Shown here piece by piece: positions 15,064 through 24,722 of a DNA stretch of 64,000 nucleotides. The stretch spans positions 1-64,000 of the IMG/VR virus record IMGVR_UViG_3300021088_000001, one strand, 5' to 3'. The translations under genes and the position numbers were made by a program. This DNA comes from a virus. Each line of letters starts with the position of its first letter. The first letter of the stretch is position 1. Below the pieces are notes generated by a model. The model did not search any database and was not told the DNA's origin. It saw only the letters and a program-made list of their open reading frames with translations.

Positions 15064-15426
15064 ATGACAGTCGCAGTAGCAATTACGGCACGTGGTGCTG
15101 GTCCGTTTGCAGTAACAAACACTACCCTTACCACTGGTCCAGATACTCTGGCGTATGTTGCTGGTAACGGGATGATCCTAGAGTTGGAGAACACCACAGT
15201 TGGTAGCATCACTACTACACTGCTTGGCTCTACATCTAGTGCTACATATTCAGTTCCGGGAGCTGGTGCAACTACGATCAATGCTGCAGCAGGTTTGGCA
15301 GTTGTTGTAGCTGCTGGTGCAAAGTATTGGGTGGAATTGGATAAGATTCAGGCATACCTCCAAGGAGCAGTGACACTAACATCTACAGCAAGCGGTATGA
15401 CGGCAGTTTGCGTCAAAGGCCAATAA
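15064..15426 (+). CDS. Beta-rich virion protein before the tail tube
   Basis: 120 aa, Ala/Gly/Thr-rich with alternating strand-like segments and no cysteines except one near the end. AAAGGAA precedes the ATG. It lies between tail terminator and tail tube genes and is probably a minor structural or Ig-like decoration protein. No family recognised. Confidence 0.55.
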   Translation: MTVAVAITARGAGPFAVTNTTLTTGPDTLAYVAGNGMILELENTTVGSITTTLLGSTSSATYSVPGAGATTINAAAGLAVVVAAGAKYWVELDKIQAYLQGAVTLTSTASGMTAVCVKGQ

Positions 15427-15451
15427 TTTAACATATAACAAGGAGTATTAA

Positions 15452-15913
15452 ATGACAGCTTCATTGGTCCGCACCAGTGCTGGTAGCACCATCTCTATTT
15501 GCGCTGCTACACTTCCGGCGACATATGATTTGACAGGTTTTGCAGCTTTAACTTACACACTTATCAATGAGATTTCTGATCTGGGTGCATTTGGTAAGAA
15601 ATATAATCTCGTAACATTTATGCCGCTTGGTAGTCGTCAGGTAATTAAGCGCAGAGGTTCATATAATAATGGCTCTATGTCTCTTAAAATGGGCCAGAGC
15701 GTCACTGATGCAGGCCAACTAGCATTAGCGACAGGTCTTGCTTCGGACACATCCAGTTCGTTTAAAGTTGTTACTCAGTCTGGTAGTACGTACTACTTCA
15801 CTGCGCAGATTCTGAGCACAGTGACAACCATTGGTACAGTGGATGTTATTACTGAACAGAGTGTAGATTTGGAGCTTGACAATTCCGTGGTCTTAGGCGC
15901 ACAAATCGCTTGA
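15452..15913 (+). CDS. Major tail tube protein
   Basis: 153 aa with AAGGAG upstream. The N-terminal NEISDLGAFGKKYNLV segment and KRRGSYNNGSMSL resemble siphovirus tail-tube subunits. It lies just before the tail chaperone genes and tape measure, as is usual. A terminator follows, consistent with a highly expressed gene ending a transcript. Confidence 0.8.
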   Translation: MTASLVRTSAGSTISICAATLPATYDLTGFAALTYTLINEISDLGAFGKKYNLVTFMPLGSRQVIKRRGSYNNGSMSLKMGQSVTDAGQLALATGLASDTSSSFKVVTQSGSTYYFTAQILSTVTTIGTVDVITEQSVDLELDNSVVLGAQIA

Positions 15914-15940
15914 TGCTATAAACTTATTAAATTAATCTCT

Positions 15941-15974
15941 AAGCCACCATTAAATTGGTGGCTTTTATTTTATC
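15941..15974 (+). terminator. Intrinsic terminator after the tail tube gene
   Basis: A 9-bp stem AAGCCACCA/TGGTGGCTT, TTAAAT loop (15941-15964), followed by TTATTTTAT. Confidence 0.88.
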
Positions 15975-15977
15975 TAC

Positions 15978-16006
15978 TTGACACATAACCTTACTTGTGT
16001 TATACT
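15978..16006 (+). promoter_or_regulatory. Extended -10 promoter of the chaperone/tape-measure operon
   Basis: TTGACA 15978-15983, a 17-nt spacer, and TGT then TATACT 16001-16006, directly after the terminator. Confidence 0.82.
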
Positions 16007-16067
16007 AACAAAGTTACAATCATAAAATAACATTAGCATAAGCTAAATTACCATAAGGAAATATAAC

Positions 16068-16463
16068 ATGTTTGATGTAAAAAGTCTAGCCATTCGTGAC
16101 ACATTTGTTCTTCATTTGAAACACCCTGTCACAGAGGATAACCTCTATGCAGATGAAGCTAAGAAACAACCTATCACTATCACACTGTCTTCTACGGCCT
16201 CTAAAGCATATCGCAAATTCGTGAATGCAATGCATGAACGTGCAATCAAGCGCGGCGTTAAGAAGCAGTCTGCAGAAGAGAAGCGCGCAGAAGGTGTAGA
16301 ACTCTTGGTAGCCGTCTGTATCAGCTCTGAAAATCTTGTCTACAATAAACAGCCTGTGCAAACAGAGGCTGACTTCCGTGCATTGCTTAGCGATGATACA
16401 GTAAGCTGGATCAAAGAGCAAGTAGATAATGCTCTTGGAGATAAAGAGCTTTTCATCGGCTAG
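16068..16463 (+). CDS. Tail assembly chaperone (gpG-like)
   Basis: 131 aa with AAGGAAA upstream. Position between tail tube and tape measure, size and helical C-terminus (SWIKEQVDNALGDKELF) fit the first of two tail chaperones, which bind the tape measure during assembly. The following ORF lies in the -1 frame relative to it, the classical gpG/gpGT arrangement. Confidence 0.75.
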   Translation: MFDVKSLAIRDTFVLHLKHPVTEDNLYADEAKKQPITITLSSTASKAYRKFVNAMHERAIKRGVKKQSAEEKRAEGVELLVAVCISSENLVYNKQPVQTEADFRALLSDDTVSWIKEQVDNALGDKELFIG

Positions 16464-16486
16464 TTGTTGATGAGTTAATTCTCTAT

Positions 16487-17008
16487 GTGAGGCAGGAGGC
16501 GTATTATAACTCTATTCCTCACAAATGTAAAATAACTCGTGCGGAGCAAATAGAGCGCCTGAATAATGGATTAGAAGAAACAATAGAAAAAAAGAGCGAC
16601 GACGACTTCGAGGAAGAAATCAATGCTCCAAAAGTTACAATACTAGAGAGACAAGAAATTCCTATGCCAGAGATCACTTCAGGCGCGGAATATCTTGTCT
16701 CTCTTTTACATTCTGCTGGACAGGCTAAGCCTACAGGAATGGGACTTGTTGGACTTGATTGGACAGATATTAAAGCTTGGGCAGATTGCTGTGATCTATG
16801 GGATACAGTTACGCCAAGAGATTTACAAACGGTATTCACATTGAGCAGAGCTTATGCAAATGAATGCACAGCAGCTACTCAAGAGGGAGCAAAACCTCCT
16901 TATTCACCACCAATTGAAAAAGAACAGCTTGAAGAAATGCGCGATGTTGTGAGTGACAGCATTGATGATATTTTTGCAGGTATGATTGCAGCACAACCTA
17001 CTAAATAA
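16487..17008 (+). CDS. Second tail chaperone ORF, probably expressed by -1 frameshift (gpGT-like)
   Basis: Open frame of 173 codons from GTG 16487, but the frame is open from 16445, overlapping the end of the chaperone gene in the -1 register. No Shine-Dalgarno sequence precedes the GTG and no in-frame ATG lies near the start. A slip within the CTTTTC run (16449-16454) would fuse both ORFs; it is not a perfect X-XXY-YYZ heptamer. The product has an acidic linker and a C-terminal domain resembling tail chaperone extensions (GLVGLDWTDIKAW). If fused, the protein would be about 300 aa. Confidence 0.65.
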   Translation: MRQEAYYNSIPHKCKITRAEQIERLNNGLEETIEKKSDDDFEEEINAPKVTILERQEIPMPEITSGAEYLVSLLHSAGQAKPTGMGLVGLDWTDIKAWADCCDLWDTVTPRDLQTVFTLSRAYANECTAATQEGAKPPYSPPIEKEQLEEMRDVVSDSIDDIFAGMIAAQPTK

Positions 17009-17019
17009 TAGGAAATAAA

Positions 17020-17742
17020 ATGGCTAGGCGTGGAAATTTGCAAGTTTGGATTGAAAAGTCTATCACAGTACACGGAAAGAAATATGATTACAGCAAGTCT
17101 GTGTATGCCAGAGCAAAATCTCCTATATTAATAGGTTGTCCATTACATGGAGATTTCTTTCAGACCCCTCAAGATCATGCAAGTGGTTCTGAATGTAGTA
17201 TTTGTGCTTACTCTAAAAGAGGCGGAAGAAAAATAAACACAACTGAGTGGTTTATTTCTGAAGCTACAAAGATCCATGGGAATAAATACGAATATAACTC
17301 ATCTGTATACCTAGGAGATAAAATACCAGTAAAGGTTATCTGCAACTTACATGGAGAGTTTCTAATTAGACCTTGTAGCCATTTAAGAGGGTTTTCTGGG
17401 TGTGGAGGCTGCGAGAAGTGCGGATACAAGAAAGAGAAACCAGCGACATTCTATGTACTTGAGTCTGGTAATATTGTAAAAGTTGGAATTACTAACAGAT
17501 TGCTACCAAAACGTCTCTGGCAAATAAATAGAAGCAGCAAACTTGATTTTGCAGTTATATCATCTATCACATGTGAAGATGGTAATAAGATATTTGAGTT
17601 AGAAAAGAGGGTACTTAAGAAGTTAAGAGCAACTCATGATAACCCCATAAATAGATTTGACGGCCATACAGAGTGTTTTGTAGATGTAAATTTAACTGAG
17701 CTAGAAATATTAATCACAGAGATATATAAGGAGCTTACATGA
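17020..17742 (+). CDS. Two DUF723-like zinc modules plus GIY-YIG-like domain; homing endonuclease
   Basis: 240 aa. Two repeats (about 8-70 and 75-140) each read HGxKYxYxxSVY, an I.CxxHGxFxxxP core, and a CxxC pair, the DUF723 pattern of phage endonuclease-linked zinc modules. The C-terminal part (about 145-240) begins TFYVLESGNIVKVGITN, a GIY-YIG/T5orf172-like nuclease start, with LEKRVLKKL carrying a candidate catalytic Glu. It is inserted between the tail chaperones and the tape measure, and its TGA overlaps the tape-measure ATG. Confidence 0.75.
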   Translation: MARRGNLQVWIEKSITVHGKKYDYSKSVYARAKSPILIGCPLHGDFFQTPQDHASGSECSICAYSKRGGRKINTTEWFISEATKIHGNKYEYNSSVYLGDKIPVKVICNLHGEFLIRPCSHLRGFSGCGGCEKCGYKKEKPATFYVLESGNIVKVGITNRLLPKRLWQINRSSKLDFAVISSITCEDGNKIFELEKRVLKKLRATHDNPINRFDGHTECFVDVNLTELEILITEIYKELT

Positions 17743-20700
17743 GCGAGGACATCTCAACGCTGATAATGCGCGTAATAAGTGATGGCATTAAGGATGGAAC
17801 TAGCCAACTTAATGATCTCACTAAGGCTGCTGCATTGGCTGAAGGGGCTGCTAATAAGCTGGCCTCTACAACTATTTCTGCTGGAGCTGCTACCAAGGGT
17901 GCCACTGCTGCTCAAACATCTGCTACAGCGGCTGTACAAGCTTCTACAGAGGTATTACGACAGCAGGCTATTCAGCAGGCGAGGGATATAGAACTCCATA
18001 ATCTCGCCGGGAAAGCCTATGCAGCAGAAGCTGCTGAAGCTTATAAAATGAACGCGGCTATTGACGCTGCCGCTAAAGGGCATACCTCTCTGGCTGGAGT
18101 CACTAGAGAAGTGATGGTATCTGTGCATGAAATTGCTATAGGGTCATTTAAACGGCTAGGTGGCACTTTAATGGTGCTTGCTAATCAGTTTGGGCTTTTG
18201 GGCGCTGCAGTAGCAACATTCGGAGTAGTCACAATAGGTGCATTCGTGGCAATAGCTGCAGCAATCGGCTTATTTGCTTTTGCAGCATACAAAGGTTATT
18301 CTGAATTAAAAACATTCAATGACCACTTGGCCCTCACTGGAAATTATGCAGGAGTCACTGCCAGCGGAATTGCTGAAATGGCTAAAACTATTTCCTTGCG
18401 TACTGGAGAGTCCACTGTAGATGTGCGTAAGATGGGCATGGCAATGGCTGAAACTGGTGTGTTCACTGAGTCCAGTATCAAAGTCGGTATGGGGGCTCTA
18501 ACTACATATGCAAGACTCTCTGGCAAAACAGAGGAAGAAGTAGTGGCACATTTTGCTGGCATGAAAGATGGCGTCGCTAAGTGGATGATGGAGGAGGAGA
18601 AAACTGTTCCTGCTTTCACTGCTACCACTCTTGCTAAAGTAATGGATCTTGAGAAACTTGGCGAACATGCTAAGGCTGTAGAGTTAGCTATGACTGAGAT
18701 GGGCGATTTTGTAGAGAAGAACAAACCTAAACTAAATGCTTTTGGAGAAGCTGTAAAATTTGTCGCCGATATGTTTAAAGATTTGTGGCAAGGTATGAAA
18801 GACCTCACAAATGATGACTCTTTAGAAAAACAACTTGATAGAGCTAAAAAGCTTGCAGATGGATATTATACATTTGGAATAAAGTTTAGTGATGTGTCGA
18901 CTAAATTAGCAAGTGCTGCTAAAGATAGTATCTCGAATATGCAGGATCAGATAGATGGACAGGGCGTGCTAAACGCCTTGATTGCAGATGAAACGGCCCA
19001 TAAAAAAGAGGCACTAGACATAGCTGGCAAAGTACGAACTGCTGAAGATAAGAGAAACCTAGATCTAGAAACCAGAGTTGATTTGATGAAGCGGATAAAT
19101 ACAGAGCTGGATAAAGAGGACACTGGAGCACTAACAGCCTTTCAGAAACAAGAGTACCTTAGAGAGCAACTCAAGCGATACGATGCTGCTCACAAAGTAG
19201 CTAAAGAAAAGGGAATGGACGATTCTAAGGCTCTCCGCGATATAGAACTTGAGCGCAATAAGCAATACTTTGCAGAAATTGCCCGTCAAGAGGATATGGA
19301 TATTGCTCACTCCCTTTCTGTCGCAAACAAACAGCATGGCGACCAAGAGTACGAACTCACACAACGTGAAGCATTGTACGATAAGCGCATTGAAGATTTA
19401 AAAACAATGCACGATAAAGAGAAAGCTATCACTGATGCCTATGCTAATGAGAAACACACTCCTGTAGAACTTGCTCAGAATGCCCTTAAGGCTGAGCGTG
19501 AACTTAGCATATTCCAAGCTGCAAATGACGCTGTGGAGGCTCGTAGACAAGCTGATGAAGACTCTGTGGCTGCTAAAGAAACTCAGAGGCATGACCAAGC
19601 CATGAAGCACATTGAGTCTACCACTGGAGCTGAGCAGAAGAAACTTGAAGAAGAACTTAAGAATGACAAGCTCAAGGAACAAAGTATTGGGCAACTCAAG
19701 AGTGTGCAATTAGCTGCTCGTCAAGAGATGGAAATTACTCAGAACAAAGACTTAGCATTTAGAATAGAGATTGCAAAATTTGCGCAAGAAGAGGCAATTT
19801 TGAATGGTAAGTTATCTCAAAATGAGATATCTGAAACCAATACACAAATTGCAGCTATGCAGAAGCTACTAGGAGTGCGTGAAGAAATTATCACATCTCT
19901 TGGTAAGCAGGTAGGACTTGAACAAGGTGTAGAGGCTTCTGCACGGATGACCAAAGATATTGACGATGCTCTCGCTAATGCTAAGCGTTTTGAAAAAGGA
20001 ATGACTGCTGCATTTGGAAGTGTTGGCAAAGCAATTGGTGCAATGTCAGTTGCATTCCAGCAGCTTGCTAAAGATCAGGATATTGCACATCAGCAGTTCT
20101 TGAAAGCTTCTAAGGAAGATATTGCGTCTGGCAAAGCTAAGGCCGATTTACAAGCTGCAACAGCAGATGCACAAATCACTGGATATGCTAATATCGCTCA
20201 AGCGGCTCAAGGAATGTTCGATAGTAACTCTAAGGGTTACGCTGCAATGGGTGCAATCTCTAAAGTGTTCCATATAGCTGAGGCTATTATGAACGCTGAG
20301 AGAATGATTCAATTGGGTATTACTGCTGTCTTGAATCAAGGCCAAGGTGATCCATATTCTGCATTTGCACGTATGGCTGCAATGGCTGCAATTGTTGCAG
20401 GGCTAGGAGTTGCAATAGGTGGTGCTGGAGGTGGTGGCAATGCTCCAGACTCACATGCTGCAGCACAAGTTCAAGCAGCTCAAGGAACTGGTACAGTATT
20501 TGGAGACACTACAGCTAAATCTAACTCTATCGCCGACTCTCTGAAATTATTGCAAGCTAATTCAAACCTGATGTTGCCATTGACTCAAAGCATGACTGGC
20601 TCATTGAAGAATATTGAGACATCAATGACAGGGCTGACTAATTTGATTATCAGAACTGCGGGTATTGCTAGTGGTACTAACATGGGTATTGAAACTGGCA

Positions 20701-22976
20701 AGAAGTCTAATCTCACCGGAGCACTTGGAAAGTTATTGAATCTGACACCACTTCAAGATCCTCTAATGAGAATGTTATTTGGGTCTTCAACAACGTCGAT
20801 TACTGACTCTGGCATTCAATTCGGTGGTTCATTAGCTAACTTGCAGCAAGGTAAGGGTTATCAACAATACGCTAACGTGAACACACAGTCGTCTTCATTA
20901 TTTGGCCTTGTCCATAGTAGCTCTGACAGCACTCAAACTGCAGCACTAAGTGCAGAAGTATCAAATCAGTTTGGATTAATATTCAAGAACTTGCAGACTA
21001 CATTAGTCTCTGTTGCCGCAGGACTTGGAAAGAACGCGACTGATGTTTCTAATACTCTTAACAACTTGGTCATTAGCACACAGACAGCATCACTGAATGG
21101 ACTGAAAGGCCCAGAGCTGCAGACGGCAATTAACAATGTTATCTCTGCTACGATGGATACGATTGCACAAGCTGCATTCCCATCTATGGGAGCTTTCCAG
21201 CAAGTTGGTGAAGGCTATGCACAAACTGTATTGCGTGTGGCCTCTGATACAGAGATAGCCACTACCGCATTAAAGACCCTCGGAATCACTGCCATTAACT
21301 TCAATGACATTGTGAATAAATCAGGAGATGTGGCACTTCAGATTGAACAGCAGAGTATTGCATTGAAAGAGGGCACAACTGGAGTAAATGAGATTGTGCA
21401 AGCTTTCACTGGAACTGCTGCAGATTTGATTACTCAGTATCAGCAATTAGTGGCTGCAAGACAAGCCATGCAAAATATGGGGCTTGGTGGAGGACTCAAT
21501 GCTGCCACAGTTCAGGGTGCTGGAGGATTAGCAAACTTAACCACAGCATTAACTGACTATCAGTCTAAATACTTCACAACTGCTGAGCAATTGCAATCTG
21601 AGACAAATGATGTGAGTAAGCAGTTTGCCGATCTAGGTAAGCAACTTCCAACAAGTCGTGACCAATTGAGAAGCTGGATTGAAGCTGCTGAGAAGATTGG
21701 CGATCAAAAGATGGTTGGGCAATTACTTGCCCTGACAGGTAACTTTGATAAATTGTTTACAGCGATGGGTAGTGTCAATGGTCTTACCTCTGAAGTAGCT
21801 ATAGCATTCCAGAAGCTTAAGGATGTTGTAGCTGCACAGAAGTCCACCATTGAGGCTAACTTTTCGACAGCTTCTACAGCGCTCAGCACACAACATGCTA
21901 TAGCAATGGGAAGCATCGCTCAAAGTGCTACTGCTGAAATGACGGCTCTTGATCAAACAAGAGAAGCCAGAACAGCAGCTATGATGGAGTACATGGCACA
22001 AGAGCAGCAGAAGTTAGCTATTGTCACTGCTAATGTAGCTGCTGAGACTTTAGCTGTGTCTGGACTCCAATCCATCTTAGGATCTTTGAACACTGCAATC
22101 ACTGCTACTACAACTTTGACACAATCTCAACTGAGAGAGAATGCGCAGTCAACTCTGCAAACAGCTACAACATCCGCAGATATTGCCAATGTACCGGGTC
22201 TTGCCGATGCTATCAAGGAAATCCAGAAGCCGTCTGAGAATCTGTATAAGACTTTTGCAGAATACCAGCATAGTCAAGCCGAGGCGTCTAGCGCATTACA
22301 GACCATAAAGGACAAAGGTGCTGTACAATTGACAGCTCTGCAACAGCAACTTGCTGCAGACACAGCCACTAAAGATGCCATTACTGCAGAATCTGCAGCA
22401 CTCCAAACATCTTTGTTGAATGTATCTGCATCTGATAAAGCTGCTGTAGCTGCTCAAACAGCTATTCAACAAGCTGCTGAGAATGATAGATTTAACACTG
22501 CCCAGAGCGCATTGCAGACACAACACGATGCACAAATAGCAGTATTAGATCAGCAGCTTAACATTGCACAGATGGAAGTTAATGCGATAGGTCAAGTTAA
22601 CAGCTCAGTAGTATCTTTAGGGGCTGCTATGCTAACATTCAGAAGTGCTGTTGGTAACACCCCAAGTGCTCCAGATATGATGAATTTGAATATTCCTCAT
22701 TATGATGTTGGAACACCATTTGTCACTGCTGATACTGTAGCAATGGTGCATAAGGGTGAACGTATTATTCCAGCTTCAGATAACATTGAGATAACTCGCA
22801 GGCTGAAGTCTTCTGGTGAGGCTGCTAATGATCCAGAGTTGATGGCTAAAGTACAAGAGTTAATTGAAGTTATGCAAATTGGAGATGCCGCTAATGTAAG
22901 AAAATCTAACGATATGTATCGAATTGTTAGGCAATGGGAAAATAATGGCATGCCTCCAACAAGAGCTGTATTGTAA
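17739..22976 (+). CDS. Tail tape measure protein
   Basis: 1745 aa, the longest gene in the window. Mostly helical, with long Ala/Gln/Glu/Lys-rich coiled-coil stretches (about 330-780 and 1350-1640). A hydrophobic segment lies near 145-190 (LLGAAVATFGVVTIGAF) and another near 880-905. The C-terminus carries HYDVGTPFVTADTVAMVHKG, typical of tape-measure ends. By analogy with other phages, 1745 residues correspond to a tail of roughly a quarter of a micrometre. A terminator follows the stop codon. Confidence 0.93.
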   Translation: MSEDISTLIMRVISDGIKDGTSQLNDLTKAAALAEGAANKLASTTISAGAATKGATAAQTSATAAVQASTEVLRQQAIQQARDIELHNLAGKAYAAEAAEAYKMNAAIDAAAKGHTSLAGVTREVMVSVHEIAIGSFKRLGGTLMVLANQFGLLGAAVATFGVVTIGAFVAIAAAIGLFAFAAYKGYSELKTFNDHLALTGNYAGVTASGIAEMAKTISLRTGESTVDVRKMGMAMAETGVFTESSIKVGMGALTTYARLSGKTEEEVVAHFAGMKDGVAKWMMEEEKTVPAFTATTLAKVMDLEKLGEHAKAVELAMTEMGDFVEKNKPKLNAFGEAVKFVADMFKDLWQGMKDLTNDDSLEKQLDRAKKLADGYYTFGIKFSDVSTKLASAAKDSISNMQDQIDGQGVLNALIADETAHKKEALDIAGKVRTAEDKRNLDLETRVDLMKRINTELDKEDTGALTAFQKQEYLREQLKRYDAAHKVAKEKGMDDSKALRDIELERNKQYFAEIARQEDMDIAHSLSVANKQHGDQEYELTQREALYDKRIEDLKTMHDKEKAITDAYANEKHTPVELAQNALKAERELSIFQAANDAVEARRQADEDSVAAKETQRHDQAMKHIESTTGAEQKKLEEELKNDKLKEQSIGQLKSVQLAARQEMEITQNKDLAFRIEIAKFAQEEAILNGKLSQNEISETNTQIAAMQKLLGVREEIITSLGKQVGLEQGVEASARMTKDIDDALANAKRFEKGMTAAFGSVGKAIGAMSVAFQQLAKDQDIAHQQFLKASKEDIASGKAKADLQAATADAQITGYANIAQAAQGMFDSNSKGYAAMGAISKVFHIAEAIMNAERMIQLGITAVLNQGQGDPYSAFARMAAMAAIVAGLGVAIGGAGGGGNAPDSHAAAQVQAAQGTGTVFGDTTAKSNSIADSLKLLQANSNLMLPLTQSMTGSLKNIETSMTGLTNLIIRTAGIASGTNMGIETGKKSNLTGALGKLLNLTPLQDPLMRMLFGSSTTSITDSGIQFGGSLANLQQGKGYQQYANVNTQSSSLFGLVHSSSDSTQTAALSAEVSNQFGLIFKNLQTTLVSVAAGLGKNATDVSNTLNNLVISTQTASLNGLKGPELQTAINNVISATMDTIAQAAFPSMGAFQQVGEGYAQTVLRVASDTEIATTALKTLGITAINFNDIVNKSGDVALQIEQQSIALKEGTTGVNEIVQAFTGTAADLITQYQQLVAARQAMQNMGLGGGLNAATVQGAGGLANLTTALTDYQSKYFTTAEQLQSETNDVSKQFADLGKQLPTSRDQLRSWIEAAEKIGDQKMVGQLLALTGNFDKLFTAMGSVNGLTSEVAIAFQKLKDVVAAQKSTIEANFSTASTALSTQHAIAMGSIAQSATAEMTALDQTREARTAAMMEYMAQEQQKLAIVTANVAAETLAVSGLQSILGSLNTAITATTTLTQSQLRENAQSTLQTATTSADIANVPGLADAIKEIQKPSENLYKTFAEYQHSQAEASSALQTIKDKGAVQLTALQQQLAADTATKDAITAESAALQTSLLNVSASDKAAVAAQTAIQQAAENDRFNTAQSALQTQHDAQIAVLDQQLNIAQMEVNAIGQVNSSVVSLGAAMLTFRSAVGNTPSAPDMMNLNIPHYDVGTPFVTADTVAMVHKGERIIPASDNIEITRRLKSSGEAANDPELMAKVQELIEVMQIGDAANVRKSNDMYRIVRQWENNGMPPTRAVL

Positions 22977-22983
22977 TAAAGCA

Positions 22984-23012
22984 AGCCCCACTCTCAGAGT
23001 GGGGCTTTTCTA
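22984..23012 (+). terminator. Intrinsic terminator after the tape measure gene
   Basis: A 10-bp stem AGCCCCACTC/GAGTGGGGCT, loop TCA (22984-23006), followed by TTTC. Confidence 0.88.
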
Positions 23013-23041
23013 TTGACAGGATATGATATGTATGATATAAT
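23013..23041 (+). promoter_or_regulatory. Consensus extended -10 promoter for distal tail genes
   Basis: TTGACA 23013-23018, a 17-nt spacer, and TGA then TATAAT 23036-23041. It begins at the end of the preceding terminator. Confidence 0.9.
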
Positions 23042-23078
23042 TACCATTAGACGACATCATTTATAAAAAGGAAATAAA

Positions 23079-24722
23079 ATGCGAATAATTCGTCCTATTG
23101 ATGTCATTGATACGGGTTCATTTACACGAGCATCAGCAGCAAGGTATTTCGACAGTCTTGGTGTTATACAATCAGCAACAACAGATACACCTAGGTTTGG
23201 GTACAATCCTGCGAATCTTGCCGCTGGCCCGACACTACTACAAGAAGCTGCAGCTACGAATCTTCTGCTACGCAGTCAAACATTTGATAATGCTGCTTGG
23301 GCTAAGACTCATGCAACAGCTACAGCAGCATCTACATCAGCTCCAGATGGTACAACCACTGGAGAATTATTAGCTGAAGACAACACAACTAATGTGCACA
23401 CAGTTGATCAAGCTGCAGGAAGTCAAGCGGCTGGAACATACACTTTCAGCTTTTATGCTAAGGCAAGCACAAGAAGTCAGATTTTAGCGCAACAAACAGC
23501 CACCACTACATACGGTGGAGTGTTTGATCTGGTGGCATTAACTTTCACACCAACTGCTGGCGGCGCTACTGGAACTCTAACAGCTATTGCTGTCACAGGG
23601 TGGTATTTATGTGCAATGACATTTACTACTGTCGCTACCATCACTCTAGATATGTCCCTCGGGCTGTACAATGGTGCAGCTTCTTACGCAGGCGACGGAG
23701 TTAGTGGCCTATATATTTGGGGCAGTCAACTAGAAACAGGAAGTGTTGCCACAAGTTATATTGTAACCACCTCTGCCACAGTGGCTAGAGCTGCAGATGT
23801 GAACACAGAGATGTTTGTCTCTAATGTACCAGAGACTGATTATGCTTTGTATAATGCAGGAACAACTTATGCGTTAGGGGATTTCGTTCTTTCTCTGACA
23901 GCGCCAACAGCACATAACATTTACCAATCTGCTGCAGCGAGTAACACTGGTAATGCCCTTACAAACACAGCTAAGTGGACGTTAGTAAGTTCTGATAATA
24001 GATGGAAGTTATTTGACAATGTTGTATCGAATCAAAGCACACAAGCTACCAGTATCTGTGCTGCTATAACTCCAGTGAACTCTGTCCTAGAGAGATTTGA
24101 TTCTGTTGCAGGATTCAATTGCTCTGCTACCTCAGTCACTGTGAACATGGTTGACCCTACATACGGTAATGTTTATAGCAATACAGTGTCAATGGTGTCT
24201 ACTTCAGGTATCACGGATTGGTTTGCATATTATTTCGAACCTATTGTATTCTTAGTGGACTTTGTTGTAGAAGATATGCCAATCACTTATCCACATTCAA
24301 CAGTCACTGTGTGCTTCTCTGCACCATCTGGAACAGCAGAGTGTGGAGAGTTAGTACTCGGACTGTCTAAAGAGTTAGGATTCACAGAATACGGATCTAC
24401 TTTCAGTATAACAGACTATAGTGTAAAAACACAAGATGTGTTTGGAAATTACAATATTGTTCCAAGAAGCTTTAGTAAGCGCGCTGAGTTTTATATTCAA
24501 GTGCCTAACACTTCTGTAGACTTCTTCCAGAATCTGCTTGCTACATACAGGAACACTCCAGTTGTGTATGTTGGATCTAACTCAACTGACAGCATCGCTG
24601 GAAGCAGCACTCCCCAACAATTCCAAGTGGCAGCTATTTATGGTTTCTGGAAAGACTTCACGACAACAATTGCTTACCCATTATATTCTCAGTGTGACCT
24701 ACAAATTGAAGGACTAAATTAA
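23079..24722 (+). CDS. Distal tail / carbohydrate-binding-like tail protein
   Basis: 547 aa with AAAGGAAA upstream. The N-terminal third carries RYFDSLGVIQSA...PRFGYNP, a LLQEAAATNLLL segment and an SQTFDNAAWAKT region, a pattern common in phage tail proteins with a concanavalin/carbohydrate-binding-like domain. The C-terminal half is beta-rich (about 250-540). It lies where distal tail or tail-tip proteins follow the tape measure. The exact role (tip, receptor binding) is inferred. Confidence 0.65.
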   Translation: MRIIRPIDVIDTGSFTRASAARYFDSLGVIQSATTDTPRFGYNPANLAAGPTLLQEAAATNLLLRSQTFDNAAWAKTHATATAASTSAPDGTTTGELLAEDNTTNVHTVDQAAGSQAAGTYTFSFYAKASTRSQILAQQTATTTYGGVFDLVALTFTPTAGGATGTLTAIAVTGWYLCAMTFTTVATITLDMSLGLYNGAASYAGDGVSGLYIWGSQLETGSVATSYIVTTSATVARAADVNTEMFVSNVPETDYALYNAGTTYALGDFVLSLTAPTAHNIYQSAAASNTGNALTNTAKWTLVSSDNRWKLFDNVVSNQSTQATSICAAITPVNSVLERFDSVAGFNCSATSVTVNMVDPTYGNVYSNTVSMVSTSGITDWFAYYFEPIVFLVDFVVEDMPITYPHSTVTVCFSAPSGTAECGELVLGLSKELGFTEYGSTFSITDYSVKTQDVFGNYNIVPRSFSKRAEFYIQVPNTSVDFFQNLLATYRNTPVVYVGSNSTDSIAGSSTPQQFQVAAIYGFWKDFTTTIAYPLYSQCDLQIEGLN

